Of a stretch of 64,000 bases of DNA, positions 1 to 7,660 are shown piece by piece. A program made the position numbers and the translations under genes. The stretch lies in assembly GCF_008693185.1 (NCBI RefSeq), contig NZ_VXKN01000002.1, positions 434,001-498,000 on the forward strand. Reading direction: 5' to 3'. The DNA is from Acinetobacter qingfengensis. GTDB lineage: Bacteria; Pseudomonadota; Gammaproteobacteria; Pseudomonadales; Moraxellaceae. Each line of letters begins with the position of its first letter. Positions within the stretch are counted from its first letter, which is position 1. The notes under the pieces were generated by a model. That model saw only the letters and a list, made by a program, of their open reading frames with translations, was not told where the DNA came from and did not search any database.

Positions 1-509
1 CAATGCGCATGTGCCATGCTTTGTGCAATTCCTAAACCGGCAACGGCCAAAGTCGCTAACAAAGTTATCGCAAATAATACTATACGCGGCAACATAGATG
101 CGGCAACTGCAACAATCAGGATAACAAGAATAAGCAAGCTGCTGGCTGTATTGATCGCAAAAGCAAGCTGTAATTGTTGCACAACATAATTTAAGATTGC
201 TCCCACAATAAATGGTGCAAAAATTACCGCAGCCCAGCCAATCAAACGCCAGCGAGTACTTCTATCGGCATCTCGTGTCAATTGCATAAATGCGACTAAG
301 GGTGTGTCTTTGGCACGTTTTGCCAAAGCAATCTCCAAAATCATAACAGGTAAAGCCAATACCACCATGGTAACAAACCAGAGTAGCCAGAAATCATATT
401 GTGAATAATTCACCAAACCAAGACTTGGAAGAAGTACAACACCTAAAATCAATGATAGACAAAATGCCAAAATAGGTGTTGTCCATGCAGGTAACTGATG
501 CGCTTGCAT
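1..509 (-). CDS. Partial polytopic membrane transporter (NSS/SNF-like N-terminus)
   Basis: The reading frame stays open from an ATG at 509 to the left edge, so only about 169 N-terminal residues are present. They form several hydrophobic spans separated by short basic or polar loops. The order is a first span ending in GVVLLPSLG, a second containing LALPVMILEIALAKR, a loop PLVAFMQLTRD, then RLIGWAAVIFAPFIVGA. This resembles the N-terminal half of sodium:neurotransmitter-symporter proteins (the 'PxLxLExALGxR' segment followed by 'W+.IGW'), but the first-span signature is weak. It lies 149 bp downstream of the glycosyltransferase on the same strand and could be co-transcribed; a role in moving the solute made there is inference. 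The start has no strong ribosome site. Confidence 0.6.
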   Translation of the reverse strand, partial: MQAHQLPAWTTPILAFCLSLILGVVLLPSLGLVNYSQYDFWLLWFVTMVVLALPVMILEIALAKRAKDTPLVAFMQLTRDADRSTRWRLIGWAAVIFAPFIVGAILNYVVQQLQLAFAINTASSLLILVILIVAVAASMLPRIVLFAITLLATLAVAGLGIAQSMAHAH

Positions 510-658
510 TCGTTGTTCTCTAAATATTTCAATTCAAAACTAATGCGATATTTTGCCTTTAGCAACGCATAAAAGCAAAGTTTTCAGCATAAAATCCTGA
601 TGCTATTTACTGATAAGTGAAACTGAAAAGCCAACCTTTCAGGTAATAGCAAAATTTT

Positions 659-1879
659 TTAGATATTTCCCAAATGGTCATCTTCGACTGCATCATAAAT
701 TTCCTGAAAAATATTAGGGAATGCGGACTCTACACGATTCCATCCAGGAATAAATGGTTGATCATTTGGTCGATCAATAAAGGCTTGACCTGCATCTAAA
801 ATACATTGAGTAAATAGTTCGACTGCCATTTCTTCACTATGCTGGTCGAACTTCAAACCATTAAATTCAGCATCATGATGATAAATTTCTATGATATCTA
901 ATGCATTACGGTAATATGTTGCTTTTAAAATACGAAATGAATCACTGGTAATGGATACGCCCATGGTTGCCAATTTACGCAATAAAGACTGAATAATATC
1001 GCAACTCATACGCTTTAAACCGCCTGTGCCGTCCTCGTTCGCCAGAGGCTGATGTTTATGGTCATAATTATCAGCAATTTCCACCTGACAGCTACGTTTA
1101 GGGCTGTAATTTCTATAAATCTCTGATAAAACACCTATTTCCAGCCCCCAATCACTAGGTATTTTGATGCTATTCAACACACGAGTACGCATCGCAAACT
1201 CACCTGAAAGTGGATACCTAAAATTATTTAAATATTCCAAATATTCTGAATGACCATATACCATTTGTAAGGCTCGCAATAAAGGCCCCACCAATAATCG
1301 GCAAACACGTCCATTTAATTTTTGATTGGCTAACCGAGAATAATACCCCTTACAAAACACATACTGGAAAGTAGGATTAGCGACCGGATAAATCAATCGA
1401 GCCAACATCCCTCGATCATAGGTGACAATGTCGCAATCATGCAAAGCAATACAGTCTGTTCGATCCGATGCCAAGGTATATCCCATGCAATACCAGACAT
1501 TACGCCCCTTTCCAGCTTCAGTTGGTGATAAACCTTCTTTTTGTAGTTTTTCATCAATTGCTCTAAGTCTAGGACCATCATTCCATAAAATTCGGTAACG
1601 TTGTGGTAATCGGCTAAAAAATTCCTGTGCATATAAAAATTGTTCCCGATCAGCACGATCCAGCCCAATGACAATTTCTTCCAGATACGTTGCCTGACTC
1701 AACTCATCAACAATATGATTTAGTGCAGGCCCTTCTAGTTCAGAAAATAAAGACGGTAAAATTAACCCCATTTTCCTACGCTTGGAAAAAGATATTAACT
1801 CCTGTTCCAGATCTTCAGTAGATCGCTCAGTTAAATTATGAAAATTTGTAAATAACCCATTTTGATAGAAATCAGACAT
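659..1879 (-). CDS. GT-A glycosyltransferase, glucosyl/mannosyl-3-phosphoglycerate synthase-like
   Basis: A 406-residue glycosyltransferase likely to join a nucleotide sugar to 3-phosphoglycerate, the first step of glucosylglycerate or mannosylglycerate synthesis. The N-terminal GLILPSLFSELEGPAL segment fits the nucleotide-binding start of the GT-A fold. AGKGRNVW precedes a DxD-type metal motif in ALHDCDIVTY near residue 150. A GEFAMRT segment follows, typical of GT81 proteins such as GpgS. The ATG at 1879 has a good ribosome site (AAGGAG, 7 nt away). It starts 13 bp after the HAD phosphatase gene, which would dephosphorylate its product, so the two form an operon. The choice between glucose and mannose cannot be made from the sequence. 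Family length is about 400, so the gene is complete. Confidence 0.8.
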   Translation of the reverse strand: MSDFYQNGLFTNFHNLTERSTEDLEQELISFSKRRKMGLILPSLFSELEGPALNHIVDELSQATYLEEIVIGLDRADREQFLYAQEFFSRLPQRYRILWNDGPRLRAIDEKLQKEGLSPTEAGKGRNVWYCMGYTLASDRTDCIALHDCDIVTYDRGMLARLIYPVANPTFQYVFCKGYYSRLANQKLNGRVCRLLVGPLLRALQMVYGHSEYLEYLNNFRYPLSGEFAMRTRVLNSIKIPSDWGLEIGVLSEIYRNYSPKRSCQVEIADNYDHKHQPLANEDGTGGLKRMSCDIIQSLLRKLATMGVSITSDSFRILKATYYRNALDIIEIYHHDAEFNGLKFDQHSEEMAVELFTQCILDAGQAFIDRPNDQPFIPGWNRVESAFPNIFQEIYDAVEDDHLGNI

Positions 1880-1892
1880 TTATTTCTCCTTA

Positions 1893-2699
1893 TCATTGTT
1901 CTCGTAAAGATGTTAAAAAGTAATCCAAACCTTCTGCCCAGCCTTGTGGACCTGTATTTTGGGTATAATAAACATGTTCATGTTGATCTAATTGAATGCG
2001 ATCTGCATATTTGGATTGGATGACCACACTACAATCCGTATGTTGCAAGAACAATGCATCATTTGGACTATCTCCCAAGCCGATTGTACGAAATTCTAAA
2101 TTCTGCTGCTGATAGTATGCCAATAACTGCTGCAAGGCATGATATTTATCACTCCCCTGATTCATCACATGCCAGAAACGTCCCCCTTTAATCAAATCAA
2201 GCTTTCGCAGTGCAAGTTGTTCTTTAAATTTTTGCAAATTCTCATCAGTATCCTGCCACAAAATAGGTTCTGAAGCCTGCCGCTGTTTGGCATACATTGC
2301 AGACTGAGAATCTAATCCTGTCCATGCTATAATTTGCTGCACCTCCACATCGGCAAAACCTGAATATTGCCATGCATATTGCTCTCGAATATTTTGTAGT
2401 TGGCTAACAATTTGCGAATAATCCTGCTTATGTTGCTGTGTTGATACAATATGATGTTCGCCATCCACATAAAATATTCCACCATTCTCACAAATGTAAG
2501 GCATGTCTATAAGCTGCATTTGCATCTGCAATTGCTGTACTTCAGTTGCAGTTTTACTGGTACAAAATACTACCGGAATATGATGTATTACAAACCTGTC
2601 TAACCATGTTTGTGCTGCATCCCATCGATACGTATCATGGTCAAGCAATGATCCATCCAGATCAGTAACGATCATCCATGACAATGATGTTGGCAACAT
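1893..2699 (-). CDS. HAD phosphatase, mannosyl/glucosyl-3-phosphoglycerate phosphatase family
   Basis: A 268-residue HAD-superfamily IIB phosphatase. Motif I is TDLDGSLLDHDTY near residue 12 with both catalytic aspartates. Motif II is FCTSKT near residue 46. Motifs III/IV are represented by the lysine in LIKGGRFWH and by GLGDSPNDALFL near residue 208. DHDTY after motif I and the cap-domain layout match mannosyl-3-phosphoglycerate phosphatases. It should remove phosphate from glycosyl-3-phosphoglycerate to give the free glycosylglycerate, a compatible solute. The ATG at 2699 follows GGGGA by 6 nt. It is the first gene of the minus-strand group with the glycosyltransferase next to it. Sugar identity (glucosyl or mannosyl) is unresolved. 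Confidence 0.82.
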   Translation of the reverse strand: MLPTSLSWMIVTDLDGSLLDHDTYRWDAAQTWLDRFVIHHIPVVFCTSKTATEVQQLQMQMQLIDMPYICENGGIFYVDGEHHIVSTQQHKQDYSQIVSQLQNIREQYAWQYSGFADVEVQQIIAWTGLDSQSAMYAKQRQASEPILWQDTDENLQKFKEQLALRKLDLIKGGRFWHVMNQGSDKYHALQQLLAYYQQQNLEFRTIGLGDSPNDALFLQHTDCSVVIQSKYADRIQLDQHEHVYYTQNTGPQGWAEGLDYFLTSLREQ

Positions 2700-2950
2700 G
2701 TTTATCCCCTATTGTTAACAAAATCAGTAATATGTCATCTTTGTTTGTAATCAATTCTATCTATATAGGAATTTTTAAGGAAAATATGTTGTACGTATGT
2801 TGGTCAAACCCCATGCTTTGGTTGTTCTGGTTGCATAAACGTATCCCATCTCTTTGACTACTGTAATTCACCAACATGATGTTACTTTGCAAAAAATGTT
2901 TACTTTTAAATCAAATAAATAACTTCATGTATTTTTACGCATTGAAATGC

Positions 2951-2978
2951 TTGACCAAATAAATTTGATGCCTATAAT
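2951..2978 (+). promoter_or_regulatory. Sigma-70 promoter of tRNA-Asn
   Basis: TTGACC at 2951-2956 and a perfect TATAAT at 2973-2978 are separated by 16 bp. Transcription would begin around 2985, a few bases before the tRNA gene. Confidence 0.8.
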
Positions 2979-2989
2979 AGCACACACAT

Positions 2990-3065
2990 TCTCCCATAGC
3001 TCAGTCGGTAGAGCGACGGACTGTTAATCCGCAGGTCCCTGGTTCGAGCCCAGGTGGGAGAGCCA
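2990..3065 (+). tRNA. tRNA-Asn (anticodon GTT)
   Basis: A complete 76-nt cloverleaf. The 7-bp acceptor stem TCTCCCA pairs with TGGGAGA. The D arm holds AGTCGGTAGAG, the anticodon GTT is at 3023-3025 within CTGTTAA, and the T arm contains GGTTCGAGCC. Discriminator G is followed by an encoded CCA at 3063-3065. The sequence is close to E. coli tRNA-Asn in the anticodon and T arms. The gene stands alone and is followed at once by a terminator hairpin. Confidence 0.97.
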
Positions 3066-3072
3066 AATTATA

Positions 3073-3104
3073 AAAAGCTCAACTCAATTAAGTTGAGCTT
3101 TTTT
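3073..3104 (+). terminator. Rho-independent terminator of tRNA-Asn
   Basis: The arms AAAAGCTCAACT and AGTTGAGCTTTT form a 12-bp stem around a 6-nt loop and run into a T-rich tail. It sits 8 nt after the tRNA CCA end. Confidence 0.85.
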
Positions 3105-3112
3105 ATTTTGTA

Positions 3113-3550
3113 TTGTTCGGATCTCTCGTGTTCTTTATCGCTATTTCTGCTTTAATTTTTATTACACTTTTACTTGTATTTTTTTATTGCTCGGAACGTC
3201 AGCAGTTTTTTCCTCGTCCTGTGATGACACAATATGAACAACACATGTACCTTCGCCTAAAACAGGCTTTTCCGCAATACCATATTTTAGCTCAAGTTGC
3301 TTTTAGTGCTTTAATTACCAATCAAAATTATAAAATACGCAGTAAATTCAATCGGAAAGTGACGGACTTTGTCCTACTAAATTCACAATGTCAAGTTATT
3401 GCCATTATTGAACTAGACGATCCAAGTCACTTAAATAAAAAAGATGAAGATGCCTTTAGAGACAAAATGTTGCAACAGGCAGGCTATCCAGTCTATCGCT
3501 ATACTCAGATTCCTACAGTGCGCTTATTACAACATGACATTAGCACTTAG
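3113..3550 (+). CDS. DUF2726-family protein with N-terminal membrane anchor
   Basis: A 145-residue protein with one strongly hydrophobic N-terminal span (residues about 2-26) and a soluble domain. That domain contains FNRKVTDFVLLN and VIAIIELDDPSH, the layout of DUF2726, a small nuclease-like fold of unknown function related to restriction-endonuclease-type domains. No function is claimed. The start is uncertain: the frame opens with TTG at 3113, right behind the tRNA terminator, and an in-frame GTG lies at 3128. Neither has a clear ribosome site, and no ATG occurs before the hydrophobic span. It may be leaderless or poorly translated. It is followed by hemB on the same strand. Confidence 0.65.
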   Translation: MFGSLVFFIAISALIFITLLLVFFYCSERQQFFPRPVMTQYEQHMYLRLKQAFPQYHILAQVAFSALITNQNYKIRSKFNRKVTDFVLLNSQCQVIAIIELDDPSHLNKKDEDAFRDKMLQQAGYPVYRYTQIPTVRLLQHDIST

Positions 3551-3656
3551 AGCCAAATACAGACTTTATGCTCTCGTCTGATGATCTTCATAAGGTTTTT
3601 ATAATAAATTTTGCTATAGTGACACTTTATTTTTCTTCCAGTAAGGTCATCAAACC

Positions 3657-4631
3657 ATGTTGAATTTACGCCGTTTAAGAACTAATGCCAATATTCGTAA
3701 TTTAGTCAAAGAAAATACCATTTGTCTTGATGAGCTCATTTATCCACTATTCATTGAAGAAAATATTGCCCAAAAACAAGAGATCAGCACTCTTCCTGGC
3801 TTATACCGTTTCACTGAAGCTGATATTGAACAGGAAATCAAAACCTTATACCAACTAGGTATTAAAACCGTCATGCCATTTGGTATTTCTCACCATAAAG
3901 ATGAGATCGGTTCAGATACATGGCAAGATGAGGGTTTACTAAGCCGTATGATCAAAGCCATTAAATCAGCTTGTCCTGAAATGATCGTCATTCCCGATAT
4001 TTGCTTTTGTGAATATACTTCACATGGTCATTGTGGTGTGATGTGTGGGGATACCGTTGATAATGAACCTACGCTTGAAAATCTAGCCAAACAATCTGTT
4101 GCAGCAGCCAAAGCTGGTGCAGATATGCTGGCACCATCTGCCATGATGGATGGTCAAATTGCTGCAATTCGTCAAGCACTGGATAAGGCTGGTTATGCGC
4201 ATGTTAGTATTCTTGCACATGCAATTAAATTCTCATCAGCATTTTATGGCCCTTTCCGTGTGGCAGTAGATACACAACTTAAAGGTGACCGAAAAACCTA
4301 TCAGGCAGATTTTCATAATGGCCGCCAAGCCATGATTGAAGCTGAACTAGATGAAATGGAAGGTGCCGATATTCTTATGGTAAAACCTGGGACACCATAT
4401 CTTGATGTATTGGCCCGATTACGTGACCGTACAGACCGTCCTCTGGCTGCTTATCAGGTTGGTGGAGAATATGCAGGTATTAAATTTGCTGCATTGGCAG
4501 GTGCTATGGACGAACCAAAAACCGTCTATGAAACATTAATTGGTTTCAAACGTGCCGGTGCAAATATGATTGTCACCTATCATGCCAAACAATTTGCAGA
4601 ATGGATCAAAGCTGGAAAAATTGAAATCTAA
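3657..4631 (+). CDS. hemB: Delta-aminolevulinic acid dehydratase (porphobilinogen synthase)
   Basis: A 324-residue HemB that condenses two 5-aminolevulinate molecules to porphobilinogen in haem synthesis. The zinc-type cysteine cluster is intact (DICFCEYTSHGHCG: C116, C118, C126). The two active-site lysines are visible as K191 in HAIKFSSAFYGPF and Schiff-base K243 in MVKPGTPYLD. Length matches the family. The gene starts at the ATG at 3657, about 106 bp after the DUF2726 gene, and has its own upstream space. It is not obviously in an operon; the next gene, ubiA, is convergent. Confidence 0.97.
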   Translation: MLNLRRLRTNANIRNLVKENTICLDELIYPLFIEENIAQKQEISTLPGLYRFTEADIEQEIKTLYQLGIKTVMPFGISHHKDEIGSDTWQDEGLLSRMIKAIKSACPEMIVIPDICFCEYTSHGHCGVMCGDTVDNEPTLENLAKQSVAAAKAGADMLAPSAMMDGQIAAIRQALDKAGYAHVSILAHAIKFSSAFYGPFRVAVDTQLKGDRKTYQADFHNGRQAMIEAELDEMEGADILMVKPGTPYLDVLARLRDRTDRPLAAYQVGGEYAGIKFAALAGAMDEPKTVYETLIGFKRAGANMIVTYHAKQFAEWIKAGKIEI

Positions 4632-4667
4632 TTCACTTATTGATACAGAAGTTTAAAAATTAGCCTC

Positions 4668-4703
4668 ATTATTCTCCTTCCTCTACATAGGGGGGAGAAT
4701 AAT
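4668..4703. terminator. Hairpin between convergent hemB and ubiA
   Basis: The 10-bp arms ATTATTCTCC and GGAGAATAAT surround a 16-nt loop between two convergent genes. Neither strand has a long T tract after the stem, so termination is inferred from position only. Confidence 0.4.
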
Positions 4704-4765
4704 AAAATCATTTGCTGATTTGGCAGTGTAACAAATCAAAAAAAAGATTTTACAACAGCTTTATT

Positions 4766-5647
4766 TTAGTTAATTCCATACGATACAGCGATTCCCAACC
4801 AAATCAGCAATCCCACCCATCGATTATGCTGAAAAACCCAAAAACAGATTTGTGGATCACGTTGACGAATTTTCCATGTTTGATAAACAAAATCTGCTGC
4901 GACAATAAGTAGTGCCAAACCACCCCATAATAAAAGTTCTTCCCGAATAAATGCCAAACCCAACAAAATTAAACTAAGTATTTGTAAGCTAAAAATAATC
5001 TGTACATCAAATCGTCCGAATAAAATTGCTGTAGATTTCACCCCAATTTTTAAATCATATTCACGATCAGTAATTGCATATTGAGTATCATAAGCCACTG
5101 TCCATGCCAGATTAGCAAAATATAATAACCAACAGGTCAAATCTGGTGTAACACCTACAGCTGTATAAGCCATAGGAATAGACCATGAAAATGCCGCACC
5201 CAAAAATACCTGAGGTAAATGGGTATAACGTTTCATAAAAGGATAAATAAAGGCTAAAAATAACGCACCAAATGACCAATAAAAAGTTTCAATGGGCAGA
5301 AAGAATAATAATGCTGCACTGGCAAACACCAATAGTATAAATACGATAATGGCTTCAACGGGCTGAATAATACCTGCGGCTAGGGGACGCTGCTTTGTTC
5401 GTGCTACATGACCATCAACCTTGCGATCAGCAAAATCATTTATGGCACATCCAGCAGCCCGCATAAAAATCACCCCTAAAACCATCGGAATTAAAATTTT
5501 AACTTGAGGAACACCTGCACTGGCAATCCATAATGCCCACATGGTTGGCCAGAATACCAATTCTGTACCAATCGGTTTATCAAAACGACAAAGATAATAA
5601 TAAGCTTGTAAACGCTCACACCATGTGGTCGCAACTTGAATGGTCAT
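4766..5647 (-). CDS. ubiA: 4-hydroxybenzoate octaprenyltransferase
   Basis: A 293-residue multi-span inner-membrane prenyltransferase that attaches the polyprenyl tail to 4-hydroxybenzoate in ubiquinone synthesis. The first aspartate-rich motif is NDFADRKVDGH at residues 70-80 and the second is DREYDLKIG near residue 195. Both are needed to bind the Mg-diphosphate. About eight hydrophobic spans are seen. It starts 27 bp after ubiC, whose product is its substrate, so the pair is an operon read from ubiC. Confidence 0.96.
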   Translation of the reverse strand: MTIQVATTWCERLQAYYYLCRFDKPIGTELVFWPTMWALWIASAGVPQVKILIPMVLGVIFMRAAGCAINDFADRKVDGHVARTKQRPLAAGIIQPVEAIIVFILLVFASAALLFFLPIETFYWSFGALFLAFIYPFMKRYTHLPQVFLGAAFSWSIPMAYTAVGVTPDLTCWLLYFANLAWTVAYDTQYAITDREYDLKIGVKSTAILFGRFDVQIIFSLQILSLILLGLAFIREELLLWGGLALLIVAADFVYQTWKIRQRDPQICFWVFQHNRWVGLLIWLGIAVSYGIN

Positions 5648-5674
5648 AGAAAATTATCCAAATGAATTTATTGG

Positions 5675-6163
5675 CTACTTTTGAATAAAGGCTTCAAACT
5701 GTGCTAAAAAAGTTTCCTGCACGATAAATTTGCAGCCATGCCAAGTATAACAGCTTTGCCGTGTCCAACCGTCATCTTGATAAATGACTCTACGCTGACA
5801 CTCTGGCTGGGTACGCTGAAACAAATAATGGCCAATGGGTTTTTTACCAATATGTGGAAAAATTCTGGCTTTTTTTCTTAAACTCAATATTGGGAAAATA
5901 CTTTTTGCTTTCACCCATGGCTGTCGCTCACAGCCATACAAATAACTTTCCCGTACCCATGCCAGATGATGTAGTGGCATATTCATCCATTGTGCATCCT
6001 GTTTTTGCATGCGCTGGTATTGCTCATTGATCAGTTCAACCTGAAATTGTCCTTGTGCCAAGTCGGTAAGTTGCTGAGTCAAAGAACCTTCTGCGTATAA
6101 CCATGATTTAAGCGGTATTGAAAGATTATTCTGCCACTGATTAGATGGCTGGATATGATGCAT
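5675..6163 (-). CDS. ubiC: Chorismate lyase
   Basis: A 162-residue UbiC-family enzyme that splits chorismate into 4-hydroxybenzoate and pyruvate, the first committed step of ubiquinone synthesis. The family pattern is visible: AWVRESYLYG near residue 68, WVKAKSIFPI near 83, IGKKPIGHYLFQ near 105, and a C-terminal core ending KFIVQETFL. It lies directly upstream of ubiA on the same strand. UbiC sequences diverge widely, so operon context strengthens the call. Confidence 0.92.
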   Translation of the reverse strand: MHHIQPSNQWQNNLSIPLKSWLYAEGSLTQQLTDLAQGQFQVELINEQYQRMQKQDAQWMNMPLHHLAWVRESYLYGCERQPWVKAKSIFPILSLRKKARIFPHIGKKPIGHYLFQRTQPECQRRVIYQDDGWTRQSCYTWHGCKFIVQETFLAQFEAFIQK

Positions 6164-6336
6164 AAATTATTTCACACTAAAATTTTATTTCATAAATTGT
6201 GCTATTTAATCATAAAGATCAAACTGTAATATGCAAGCAAGTTTAACTGAAAGAGAAAAGCTCTACTCCAAATTTTTTATTAAACTATAGTTTTTTAAGC
6301 TAATCTTTTTTAAATTTATAACAAAATAGATCAATA

Positions 6337-6373
6337 AAATGCCTCATTCTGTTTTACTCTGAATAAGGCATTT
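6337..6373 (-). terminator. Terminator of ohr
   Basis: The outer arms AAATGCCT and AGGCATTT (8 bp) extend by an inner ATTC/GAAT pairing across one mismatch. On the minus strand the stem is followed by TTTTATTG. It lies 13 bp beyond the ohr stop codon. Confidence 0.75.
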
Positions 6374-6385
6374 AGAATAAAAATT

Positions 6386-6817
6386 TTATGATGCAGTAAT
6401 TACATTTAATGTCACATCAACGTTACCACGTGTAGCATTAGAATATGGGCAAACAATATGGGCTGCATCCACTAATTTTTGTGCTTCGGATTGATCAAAA
6501 CCTGGTAGATGAATGTTTAGAGTAACTTCAATGGCAAATCCTGTTGGAATTGGACCAATACCCACTTCACCTTCAATAAATGCATCTTGTGGAACAGTTA
6601 TCTTTTCACGGGCTGCAACAAATTTAAGTGCACCAAAAAAACACGCCGAATAACCAGCAGCAAATAATTGTTCAGGATTGGTTGCACCGCCGGGTCCACC
6701 CATTTCTTTTGGTACAGCGAGTTTAACATCAAGAATACCGTCATTTGATACTGCACGACCATCTCGGCCACCTGTTGCTTTCGCTTTAGCAACATATACA
6801 ACTTTTTCTAAAGACAT
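6386..6817 (-). CDS. ohr: Organic hydroperoxide reductase Ohr
   Basis: A 143-residue OsmC/Ohr-superfamily thiol peroxidase that reduces organic and lipid hydroperoxides. The family hallmarks are GGRDGR (residues 16-21), NPEQLFAAGYSACF with the peroxidatic cysteine C59, and IVCPYSNATRGN with the resolving cysteine C123. GFAIEVTLNIHLPG is also typical of Ohr rather than OsmC. It lies downstream of ohrR on the same strand, with an 86-bp gap that holds a perfect palindrome and a -10-like TATAAT. Repression by OhrR and release by peroxides is therefore expected. Confidence 0.95.
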   Translation of the reverse strand: MSLEKVVYVAKAKATGGRDGRAVSNDGILDVKLAVPKEMGGPGGATNPEQLFAAGYSACFFGALKFVAAREKITVPQDAFIEGEVGIGPIPTGFAIEVTLNIHLPGFDQSEAQKLVDAAHIVCPYSNATRGNVDVTLNVITAS

Positions 6818-6845
6818 TTGTGTTACTCCTTTAAATATCGCTTAC

Positions 6846-6869
6846 AATTATATCGTATACGATATAATT
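6846..6869. promoter_or_regulatory. OhrR operator (24-bp perfect palindrome) upstream of ohr
   Basis: Every position from 6846 to 6869 is complementary around the centre GTA|TAC; each half reads AATTATATCGTA. It lies 29-52 bp upstream of the ohr start. On the minus strand its right half contains TATAAT, so a repressor bound here would cover the -10 element. MarR-type OhrR proteins bind such AT-rich dyads. No similar palindrome is seen upstream of ohrR. Confidence 0.8.
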
Positions 6870-6903
6870 AATTAAGCAATCTATAATTACAAAAAATTAT
6901 ATA

Positions 6904-7341
6904 TTACTTATTTAGATGATTCCGTAAATTTTCCAGTTGTCGCTTTAATTCAAGCAAATTCTGTAAATCACATCCTGCATCACACATCACTTTCTCAGGA
7001 ATCATCAATGCTTGTTTCTGCATTAACTTTCCTTGTTCCGTCAAAGCAATAATAACTTGCCGCTCATCGTGGTGAGAACGTTGTCTTTTAACCAATCCCA
7101 ATATTTCTATACGTTTAAGCAATGGCGTCAATGTAGATGATTCCAGAAAAATGCGCTTGCCAATTTCTGATACGCTAAGCTGATCATTTTCCCATAAAAC
7201 CAGCATAACCAAATATTGTGAATAAGTGATTCCAAGTGGTGCAAGTAAACTACGGTATTTCTGATGAAGCGCAAGATTAGCTGAATATAAAGCAAAACAT
7301 AATTGATTATCTAGTTTAAGCAAATCATTGTTTGTTTTCAT
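6904..7341 (-). CDS. ohrR: MarR-family organic-peroxide-sensing repressor OhrR
   Basis: A 145-residue MarR-family winged-helix regulator. The sensing cysteine is at residue 15 in LDNQLCFALYSAN, the same place as in characterised OhrR proteins. Two more cysteines, C120 and C124 (VMCDAGCDL), fit the two-Cys subtype, where oxidised C15 forms a disulfide with the other subunit. Recognition-helix and wing residues are seen around residues 55-92 (SVSEIGKRIFLESSTLTPLLKRIE and RQRSHHDERQ, read as two segments). Its partner ohr lies directly downstream. Confidence 0.92.
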   Translation of the reverse strand: MKTNNDLLKLDNQLCFALYSANLALHQKYRSLLAPLGITYSQYLVMLVLWENDQLSVSEIGKRIFLESSTLTPLLKRIEILGLVKRQRSHHDERQVIIALTEQGKLMQKQALMIPEKVMCDAGCDLQNLLELKRQLENLRNHLNK

Positions 7342-7660
7342 ATTTAACCCTATCCTCTTTACTTACCAGAGGCTAGATTATAACGCTTTTAAACCAATAA
7401 ATCGCACACTACATATTTTTATCAAATATTTTATGGCACTATTTTTATAATTTTTTGAAATTTTACATTAAGGAAGTTAAATAAATTATATAAAAAAGCT
7501 TCATTCTTTTTTAAACCAAATTAATTTAAATCAGTCTGAAGCTGTTTAATCAGTTTATTCTTTTAATTTTAAGAATAACTAATTTTTTCACTTAGCTTGT
7601 TTAATTACTCATATCAGTATTCAGTATGAGCTCATAAACAAGCTATTGAACAAATCCGTA
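7342..7660. other. Gene-free stretch between ohrR and glnA
   Basis: AT-rich, 319 bp. It should contain the ohrR promoter at its right-hand use of the minus strand and the glnA terminator at 7593-7645. A short dyad CCTCT...AGAGG occurs around 7353-7371. No open frame worth calling was found. Confidence 0.5.
7593..7645 (-). terminator. Composite hairpin after glnA
   Basis: The outer arms TAGCTTGTTTA and TAAACAAGCTA (11 bp) enclose a second dyad CTCATA/TATGAG, so almost the whole 53 nt can fold. It sits 16 bp after the glnA stop. The T tract on the minus side is poor. Confidence 0.6.
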
